Source: an uncultured Burkholderiales bacterium (GTDB lineage Bacteria; Pseudomonadota; Gammaproteobacteria; Burkholderiales; Burkholderiaceae_F). Taken from it: DNA of 10,566 nt. The notes beneath the pieces are model-generated. The model made no database searches. It was not told where the DNA came from and was given only the letters and a program-made list of their open reading frames with translations. This document shows positions 6,308 to 10,566 of the stretch, piece by piece (position 1 is the first letter of the stretch; each line of letters opens with the position of its first letter). The position numbers were made by a program, and so were the translations under genes. The stretch spans positions 1-10,566 of the forward strand of contig CAIQGU010000292.1 in NCBI GenBank assembly GCA_903871435.1. Direction: 5' to 3'.

Positions 6308-8260
6308 CTACGACTGCGCGCTTTTCTTGTAGTGCAGATACCAGTCGACCAGGCGCCGCACCTGCTTTTCCGTATAGCCGCGGGCCGCCAGGCGGTTGAC
6401 GAAGGAACGGTGCCGCTCGTCGAGTTCGGCCGACCCCTTGGCCTCGAAGGAGATGACCGGCAGGATGTCCTCGGTCTTGCTGAACATGCGCTTCTCGATC
6501 ACCACGCGCAGCTTCTCGTAGCTGGTCCAGTGCGGATTCTTGCCGTGGGCGCGGGCGCGCAGCACGAAGTTGACGACCTCGTTGCGGAAATCCTTTGGAT
6601 TGGAGATGCCAGCGGGCTTCTCGATCTTCTCGAGTTCCGAGTTGAGCGCGTCGCGCGAATACTGCATGCCGGTGTCCTGGTCGCGCCAGTCTTCGTCCAG
6701 CAGCCATTTGTCGGCGTAGGTGACATAGCGGTCGAAGAGATTCTGGCCGTACTCGGAGTAGGCATCCAGATAGCTCATCTGGAGTTCCTTTTCCAGGAAC
6801 TCGGCAAAGCGCGGCACCACCCACTCCTTGATGTGGGAGCGCAGCCGGCGCTTGTATTCCTCGGGCAGGTCCTCCTTGTTCAGGCGGTCTTCCAGGACAA
6901 CGAGCAGGTTGACGGGGTCGGCGGCGATCTCGCTGGGATCGCGGTTGAAGGCGGCCGATATGGTCTTGAACGCCCAGCGGGTGGACAGGCCGGAAAAGCC
7001 TTCGCCCGGTCCCGCGTCATCGCGGTATTCCTTGACGCTCTTGGCGCGGGGATCGAGATCCTTGAGGTTCTCGCCGTTATACGAGCGCAGCTTGGAGAAG
7101 ACGGAGGAGTTCTCCGGCACGACCAGACGCGAGAGCACCGTGAACTCGGCCAGCGTGCGCAGGGTCTGGGGCGCGCAGGGCGCATTTGCCAGGGTTGAAG
7201 ACTTGAGCATCTTGTCGTAGATGCGGATTTCCTCGTCGGTGCGCATGCAATAGGGCACCTTGACGAGGTAGACGCGGTCGATGAAGGCCTCGTTGTCGCG
7301 GTTGTTGCGGAACTTGAGCCACTCCGCCTCGTTGCTGTGGGCCATGATGAAGCCGTTGAACGGCATGGCCGGCAGCGCCTCGGTGCCCTTGAAGTTGCCT
7401 TCCTGCGTGGCGGTCAGGATGGGGTTGAGCACCTTGAGCGGCGCCTTGAACATCTCGACAAACTCAACGCCCCGGGCCGAACCCAGGCACAGTGCGCCCG
7501 AGTAGCTGTAGGCGTCCGGATCGTCCTGCGCGTAGCGTTCGAGCATGCGCAGGTCGATCTTGCCCACGAGGGTGGAGATGTCCTGCGTATTCTCGTCGCC
7601 CGGTTCGGTCTTGACGATGCCCACCTGGTTGAGCACGGACGGTATGACGCGCACGACCTTGAACTGGGAGATGTCGCCGGAGAATTCGCGCAGGCGCTTG
7701 AGTGCCCAGGGGCTGGCGATGCCGGTGAGCGCGCGGCGCGGGATGCCGTAGCGGTCTTCCAGCAGCGGCCCGTATTTTTCGCGATCGAACAGGCACAGCG
7801 GATGCTCGAGCAGCGGCGAGACGCGGCCGCTCTTGGGGTCCTTGAGCGCATAGATGGGAAACTGTTCGGCCAGCTTCTTGATCTTCTCCGCCAGCGACGA
7901 CTTGCCGCCGCCGACCGGGCCCAGCAGGTAGAGCACCTGCTTGCGCTCCTCGAGGCCCTGGGCCGCATGGAGGAAGTAGGCGTAGAGCTGCATGAGCGTC
8001 TCTTCCATGCCGTGGAACTCGGCGAACGTGTCCCAGGACTGGATGGCGCGATTCTGGAAGATGCGCGACAGGCGCGGATCCTCGGCGGTGTTGAGGAGCT
8101 TGGGCTTGCCGATGGCCTCGAGGACGCATTCGTGGGCCGACGCATAGGCCATGCGATCGGTCTTGCAGTACTGGAGGAATTCCTCCAGGGCCATTTCCTC
8201 ATCCAGGGCGCGGACGAAGTCGGATTTAAATGCGGAAACCAGTTCGCTGGACGCGTACAT
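6308..8260 (-). CDS. prkA: PrkA/YeaG family AAA+ serine protein kinase
   Basis: A 650-residue protein, near the usual length (E. coli YeaG 644). The N-terminal part is an AAA+ domain with Walker A GPVGGGKSS (114-122) in the context YLLGPVGGGKSSLAEKIKKL (split at 111-119 and 120-130). Family blocks SGALCLGSARGVEFVEMFK and QEGNFKGT follow, then MAHSNEAEW (308-316). The C-terminal third (from about 420, including RWAFKTISAAFNRD and YSEYGQNLFDRYVTYADKWL) matches the PrkA kinase-like domain. PrkA was described as a serine kinase in Bacillus, and some work instead reports ATP-dependent protease activity; E. coli yeaG responds to nitrogen starvation and RpoS. It acts in the cytoplasm. Start: ATG at 8260 has an excellent AGGAGG six bases upstream. 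First gene of the prkA-yeaH-spoVR operon, separated from rpoH by a terminator. Confidence 0.96.
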   Translation of the reverse strand: MYASSELVSAFKSDFVRALDEEMALEEFLQYCKTDRMAYASAHECVLEAIGKPKLLNTAEDPRLSRIFQNRAIQSWDTFAEFHGMEETLMQLYAYFLHAAQGLEERKQVLYLLGPVGGGKSSLAEKIKKLAEQFPIYALKDPKSGRVSPLLEHPLCLFDREKYGPLLEDRYGIPRRALTGIASPWALKRLREFSGDISQFKVVRVIPSVLNQVGIVKTEPGDENTQDISTLVGKIDLRMLERYAQDDPDAYSYSGALCLGSARGVEFVEMFKAPLKVLNPILTATQEGNFKGTEALPAMPFNGFIMAHSNEAEWLKFRNNRDNEAFIDRVYLVKVPYCMRTDEEIRIYDKMLKSSTLANAPCAPQTLRTLAEFTVLSRLVVPENSSVFSKLRSYNGENLKDLDPRAKSVKEYRDDAGPGEGFSGLSTRWAFKTISAAFNRDPSEIAADPVNLLVVLEDRLNKEDLPEEYKRRLRSHIKEWVVPRFAEFLEKELQMSYLDAYSEYGQNLFDRYVTYADKWLLDEDWRDQDTGMQYSRDALNSELEKIEKPAGISNPKDFRNEVVNFVLRARAHGKNPHWTSYEKLRVVIEKRMFSKTEDILPVISFEAKGSAELDERHRSFVNRLAARGYTEKQVRRLVDWYLHYKKSAQS

Positions 8261-8590
8261 ATTTCCCTCCTGCAGGCGCGGCCCGGTTTGCAGGCCAGCA
8301 TGTAGAACAACGTGCCGACCCGCAGTACGGTTGACTTACCGTGAAAGGCGGACCGGCAACTCTTGTCTTGCGGTTCTGGGCCAGCGTACACGGCACCGGA
8401 AAAACACCGACGCTGTAACTTTAGGCTTCGAACCGTCAAACTATTGCAACATAAGCGCAAGCAAAGTTGGGGAATTTTAACGTTGAGCTTCGCGCTTGTG
8501 ACCCGAACGATACAGGGGGCAAGCGTTCGTGCGCGCAGAGTTCGCCACTGGAGCCACCGCTGTAGCGGCAATGGGGCGCGTGCCACACCG
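8261..8590 (-). other. Long 5' region of prkA without a gene
   Basis: No convincing gene was found on either strand. Notable parts: the prkA ribosome binding site AGGAGG next to the start codon; an inverted repeat ACGGT-N6-ACCGT (8327-8331 and 8338-8342) about 70 bases before the start; a locally AT-richer patch around 8400-8480; and a palindrome CCGCT-GT-AGCGG (8557-8568) upstream of the candidate promoter. If transcription starts near 8466, the mRNA leader is about 200 bases, long enough for regulation, but no known riboswitch was recognised. Confidence 0.4.
8474..8502 (-). promoter_or_regulatory. Candidate sigma-70-type promoter for prkA-yeaH-spoVR
   Basis: Reading the minus strand, GTCACA (8502-8497, 4 of 6 to TTGACA) is followed by a 17-base spacer and TAAAAT (8479-8474, 5 of 6 to TATAAT). 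It lies downstream of the rpoH terminator and in the AT-richer part of the gap. Both housekeeping and stationary-phase sigma factors could use such a -10. It is the best pair seen here, not proof. Confidence 0.35.
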
Positions 8591-8626
8591 CAAAAAGAAA
8601 CGCCCCGCAAACGACGCGGGGCGGTT
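8591..8626 (-). terminator. Intrinsic terminator of rpoH transcript
   Basis: On the minus strand, CGCCCCGC pairs perfectly with GCGGGGCG (8-base stem, arms 8623-8616 and 8608-8601) around a 7-base loop and is followed directly by TTTCTTTTT. This is a textbook rho-independent terminator. It stands about 255 bases after the rpoH stop codon, so the rpoH transcript has a long 3' UTR, and it insulates the prkA operon from rpoH. Confidence 0.88.
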
Positions 8627-8880
8627 AAATTCCGCCACCTCAGAGGAGAGGGGGGAGGACGAGGGGCGGAAGACTACGGAAACAAAAAAACCGAACGCAC
8701 ACTGCAAACCCGGAACGGGGATAACGTTGCGACGAAAAATCCGTTAACAAGTGGTGTTGGCGGGTGCTGTCAGATAACGCTGAAACAAGCCGCTGTAACC
8801 GAACACTGTAACGAACCGCTGTCAGCAACCGCTGCCAACGAGCGCCAGCAATACGCACCGGCACAAGGACCCGGATGGAT
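8627..8880 (-). other. Long rpoH 3' UTR, possible small-RNA source
   Basis: This 254-base stretch between the rpoH stop and its terminator has no recognisable gene. On the rpoH-sense strand it contains, in order, the 13-base-period repeat array, a U-rich run (TTTTTTT near 8685-8691), and a C/U-rich tract (8666-8642, all pyrimidine except one G) with CCTCC, the complement of a ribosome binding site, just before the terminator. Such an arrangement could release a 3'-UTR-derived small RNA or provide a Rho/Hfq landing region; this is inferred from composition only. Confidence 0.35.
8766..8856. repeat. Degenerate 13-base-period tandem repeat
   Basis: Seven consecutive 13-base units begin at 8766, 8779, 8792, 8805, 8818, 8831 and 8844. 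The first six start with GCTG (five units) or ACTG (one unit); the seventh is degenerate (GCCA). All seven have A at unit position 7 and C at unit position 13. The plus-strand consensus is about GCTGTMAVCRACC; on the rpoH-sense strand it is about GGTTCGTTACAGC. Thirteen is not a multiple of three, so this is not a protein repeat. The array sits in the rpoH 3' UTR, starting 25 bases after the stop codon. Confidence 0.65.
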
Positions 8881-9765
8881 TCAGGCCGCTTGCTGCAACT
8901 GATCCCGCATCTTGCGTAAAGCTTTGGCTTCCAGCTGGCGGATTCGTTCCGCTGAGACACCAAATTCTTCCGCCAGGTCGTGCAAGGTCGCCGTACCAAC
9001 GCTGCCATCGGCTTTTTCATCCAGCCAGCGCGCCTCGACAATGCGGCGGCTGCGCGGATCCAGAGCGTCGAGCGCGTGGCGTACGCCACTGCCCTGGAGC
9101 ACGTCGGCATCGCGCCGTTCCAGCACTCGGCTGGGCTCGGCATCGGCATCCTCAAGGTAGGCAATGGGCGCGAAGGACTCGCCCTCATCATCGGCGCGGC
9201 CTTCCAGCGCGATATCGCCGCCGGCCAGACGCATCTCCATCTCGGCAACATCCTCGGGCTTGACGTTGAGTTCGCGCGCCATGCCAGCGATTTCGTCGCG
9301 GGTCATGCTACCCGGACCCTTCTTGAGGCTGCGCAGGTTGAAGAACAGCTTGCGCTGCGACTTGGTCGTGGCGACCTTTACCAGCCGCCAATTGCGCAGC
9401 ACGTACTCGTGGATCTCGGCGCGAATCCAGTGGACCGCGAAGGAGACGAGGCGCACGCCGACGGTGGGGTCGAAGCGCTTGACCGCCTTCATGAGCCCGA
9501 CATTGCCTTCCTGAATCAGGTCGCCCATTGGCAGCCCATACCCCAAGTAGCCACGGGCGATGTGCACGACGAACCGCAGGTGCGACAGCACAAGCTGGCG
9601 TGCGGCGTCGAGATCCCCTTCGGAGCGGAACCGGATGGCCAAGGCCACCTCGTCCTCCTTGCTAAGGACGGGGATCTGCGAGACGCGATCGATGTAAGAG
9701 TCCAGGCTCCCGACCGGCCCGGCAAAGACGAGACTCGTCTGTTTGGCGACCAATGCAGCAGTCAT
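8881..9765 (-). CDS. rpoH: RNA polymerase heat-shock sigma factor (sigma-32)
   Basis: A 294-residue group 3 sigma factor of normal RpoH length. Seen: region 2 with HLRFVVHIARGYLGYGLP (62-79) and GDLIQEGNVGLMKAV (81-95), region 2.4 with FAVHWIRAEIHEYVLRNW (109-126), the diagnostic RpoH box QRKLFFNLR (137-145), and region 4.2 with a helix-turn-helix (LHDLAEEFGVSAERIRQLEAKALRKM, about 261-286, given here in outline). RpoH directs RNA polymerase to heat-shock promoters (dnaK, groE, proteases) and is usually controlled by chaperone binding and FtsH proteolysis. Start: ATG at 9765 has GGAGG ten bases upstream. It follows ftsX by about 110 bases, a conserved ftsE-ftsX-rpoH order in proteobacteria. 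Its upstream region carries a CIRCE element and candidate promoters, and its mRNA ends at a terminator about 255 bases downstream. Confidence 0.97.
   Translation of the reverse strand: MTAALVAKQTSLVFAGPVGSLDSYIDRVSQIPVLSKEDEVALAIRFRSEGDLDAARQLVLSHLRFVVHIARGYLGYGLPMGDLIQEGNVGLMKAVKRFDPTVGVRLVSFAVHWIRAEIHEYVLRNWRLVKVATTKSQRKLFFNLRSLKKGPGSMTRDEIAGMARELNVKPEDVAEMEMRLAGGDIALEGRADDEGESFAPIAYLEDADAEPSRVLERRDADVLQGSGVRHALDALDPRSRRIVEARWLDEKADGSVGTATLHDLAEEFGVSAERIRQLEAKALRKMRDQLQQAA
9726..9740 (-). other. Hairpin in early rpoH coding region
   Basis: AGACGAG and CTCGTCT form a perfect 7-base inverted repeat with a one-base centre (in RNA a 6-base stem with a 3-base loop), located 26-40 bases after the first base of the rpoH start codon. 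In E. coli, secondary structure involving the start region and early coding sequence makes rpoH translation temperature-dependent. Whether this shorter hairpin does so is unknown; it does not itself cover the ribosome binding site. Confidence 0.3.
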
Positions 9766-9796
9766 TAGATACCTACCTCCACAATTCTGAGGACCG

Positions 9797-9826
9797 ATAA
9801 TAGCACTCCCCGAGTTGGAGTGCTAA
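9797..9826 (-). promoter_or_regulatory. Candidate proximal rpoH promoter embedded in CIRCE
   Basis: On the minus strand TTAGCA (9826-9821, 4 of 6 to TTGACA), an 18-base spacer, and TATTAT (9802-9797, 5 of 6) preceded by TG one base upstream (an extended -10). The -35 lies in one arm of the CIRCE element and the -10 overlaps the other, so HrcA bound there would block polymerase. Start would fall near 9790, giving a leader of about 25 bases. Confidence 0.5.
9800..9826. promoter_or_regulatory. CIRCE element (HrcA operator) upstream of rpoH
   Basis: Left arm ATAGCACTC (9800-9808), nine-base spacer, right arm GAGTGCTAA (9818-9826). The consensus is TTAGCACTC-N9-GAGTGCTAA; only the first base of the left arm differs, and the spacer length is exact. 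CIRCE is the binding site of the heat-shock repressor HrcA, best known in front of groESL and dnaK/hrcA operons. Here it lies 34 bases before the rpoH start codon, so HrcA probably represses rpoH at normal temperature. No hrcA gene is visible in the window. Confidence 0.9.
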
Positions 9827-9842
9827 GGGGTCATGGAAGTTC
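9815..9842 (-). promoter_or_regulatory. Possible RpoE (sigma-E)-type promoter for rpoH
   Basis: GAACTT (9842-9837) matches the core of the sigma-E -35 (GGAACTT). TCCAA (9819-9815) resembles the -10 after a 17-base spacer, slightly longer than usual. E. coli rpoH has a sigma-E-dependent promoter, which makes the match worth recording. It also overlaps the CIRCE element. Weak evidence. Confidence 0.22.
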
Positions 9843-9860
9843 ATCAGGCGAATTTTTATT

Positions 9861-9866
9861 ATTATA
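9861..9866 (-). promoter_or_regulatory. Candidate distal rpoH -10 box
   Basis: A perfect TATAAT on the minus strand lies in an AT-rich stretch (about 9850-9880) just after the ftsX stop codon. The -35 is poor (TAAACC at 17 bases), so activity would need help from an activator or the AT-rich context. If used, it would start upstream of CIRCE, and HrcA would act as a roadblock rather than by direct occlusion. Confidence 0.3.
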
Positions 9867-9875
9867 AACAATTAC

Positions 9876-10566
9876 TTAAGAAGGGTTTATCGCCCTGATA
9901 TGCTGCGATGCGGCAAGCCATGATCCGGCCCAACCGAGGAGGCCGGCGCCGACGACGACTTCGACCGCCGTGAGGGCATCGAGTCCCCGCAATTGGAACG
10001 CGCTACCGTACAGGGCCGCGAGCCGCGCTGCGGGGCCTGCGACGAGGATGACGGCGCAGGTCACGAGCAGGAGCGCGAGCACGCCGCCCCCTAATCCGTA
10101 CCATGCCCCGCTGTACAAAAATGGGCGGCGCACGAAGCCGTCCGACCCGCCGACGAGTTTCGTCACCTCGATCTCCGCCCGTCGATTCAAGATGTCCAGG
10201 CGGATCGTGTTGCCGACGATCAGCATGACGCCGAGTCCCAGCAACGCGCCGGCGAGCAGCACGACCCGGCGCAATAGCTCGACGATTGCATTGAGCCGCT
10301 GGACCCAGTCGGTGTCGATTTGCACTGCGGCAACGCCGGCAAAACCGGCGATCGCCTGCTTCAGCGCGGTTGTTCCCTGCGGCGTGCTGGCGCCGACGGC
10401 AGGCGTCACGATCAGGGTGTTGGGCAGCGGATTGTCCGGCAGGGCGTCGAGTGCCTGCCCAAACCCTGAATAGTCCTTGAATTCAGCCAACGCCTGCGCG
10501 GCCGAGACGACGCGCACCGACGCGACGTCGCCCCGGCTCTGCAATTCCTTCGCAATGGCCTGGCCG
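9876..10566 (-). CDS. ftsX: Cell division protein FtsX (C-terminal part, cut by window edge)
   Basis: About 229 C-terminal codons are present; the true start lies beyond the right edge (the frame stays open to 10565). Seen: the periplasmic-domain signature QALAEFKDYSGFG, then DNPLPNTLIVTP, then a hydrophobic segment (VVLLAGALLGLGVMLIVGN) followed by the conserved TIRLDILNRRAEIEVTKLVGG. Two more membrane segments follow (around WYGLGGGVLALLLVTCAVIL and VEVVVGAGLLGWAGSWLA). This is the order expected for the last three of the four FtsX membrane helices. FtsX is the membrane subunit of the FtsEX ABC-type complex that controls septal peptidoglycan hydrolases during division. ftsE is expected just outside the window. 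The gene ends with TAA at 9876-9878, about 110 bases before rpoH. Confidence 0.93.
   Translation of the reverse strand, partial: GQAIAKELQSRGDVASVRVVSAAQALAEFKDYSGFGQALDALPDNPLPNTLIVTPAVGASTPQGTTALKQAIAGFAGVAAVQIDTDWVQRLNAIVELLRRVVLLAGALLGLGVMLIVGNTIRLDILNRRAEIEVTKLVGGSDGFVRRPFLYSGAWYGLGGGVLALLLVTCAVILVAGPAARLAALYGSAFQLRGLDALTAVEVVVGAGLLGWAGSWLAASQHIRAINPS

Noticed and set aside
5924..7198. 424-codon open frame on the plus strand across yeaH and prkA
   Set aside because: Antisense to two well-conserved genes, without family motifs; explained by GC-rich codon bias.
7337..8305. 322-codon open frame on the plus strand antisense to prkA
   Set aside because: It mirrors the conserved PrkA N-terminal domain; no independent coding signs.
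8365..8395. Second sigma-54-like match (TGGCCC..GC, minus strand)
   Set aside because: The GG-to-GC spacing is one base too short and the -24 box is imperfect.
8568..8585. Sigma-54-like promoter (TGGCACG on the minus strand) before prkA
   Set aside because: The -24 box matches perfectly, but no GC dinucleotide lies at the required distance; the nearest is three bases too far. Sigma-54 promoters tolerate little spacing change.
8695..8735. Possible second terminator in the rpoH 3' UTR (small CCCG/CGGG stem near a T-run)
   Set aside because: The stem is only four pairs and the T-run does not follow it directly; the 8591-8626 structure is far better.
8766..8856. CRISPR array
   Set aside because: The 13-base units are contiguous and divergent; there are no identical repeats separated by unique spacers and no cas genes.
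8363..8902. 179-codon open frame on the plus strand through the rpoH-prkA gap
   Set aside because: It crosses a terminator and a repeat array with a 13-base period that would shift frame each unit, has no ribosome binding site, and looks unlike a protein.

Overview
The window is GC-rich chromosomal DNA with tightly packed genes. It most resembles a betaproteobacterium, probably Burkholderiales (Alcaligenaceae-like). That placement is inferred from gene families, gene order, base composition and a CIRCE operator in front of rpoH; no rRNA or species-specific marker is present. There are no transposases, phage genes, tRNAs or CRISPR arrays. It reads as core chromosome, not a mobile island.

Layout. 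Positions 1-402 hold the start of a comF-family gene (minus strand, cut by the window edge). It is divergent from a bioC-like malonyl-ACP methyltransferase gene (561-1451, plus), which is followed by a small GFA/CENP-V-type zinc protein gene (1523-1927, plus). A convergent intergenic stretch near 1978-2042 carries a REP-like palindrome and a second hairpin. From there to the right edge every gene is on the minus strand. Read in their own direction they are ftsX (partial), rpoH, prkA (yeaG), yeaH, spoVR (ycgB), a small secreted surface-adhesin-E-like protein gene, and a LysE/RhtB-type exporter gene.

How the genes work together. rpoH encodes the heat-shock sigma factor. A CIRCE inverted repeat (TTAGCACTC-N9-GAGTGCTAA type, one mismatch) lies between ftsX and rpoH, superimposed on a plausible promoter. 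This suggests the HrcA repressor controls the sigma-32 gene, so the two heat-shock circuits are stacked. Downstream, prkA-yeaH-spoVR form the widely conserved stress/stationary-phase module of an AAA+/kinase protein, a VWA-domain protein and a SpoVR protein. yeaH and spoVR overlap by ATGA, and a strong hairpin sits between prkA and yeaH. A perfect terminator at 8591-8626 separates rpoH from this operon.

The least explained part is the roughly 620-base gap between rpoH and prkA. It contains a degenerate tandem array with a 13-base period (8766-8856), a C/U-rich tract on the rpoH-sense strand, the terminator, and a probable promoter for prkA. The long rpoH 3' UTR may have a regulatory role or release a small RNA; this is inference. 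Apart from that gap and the rpoH control region, the window looks like ordinary conserved chromosome.
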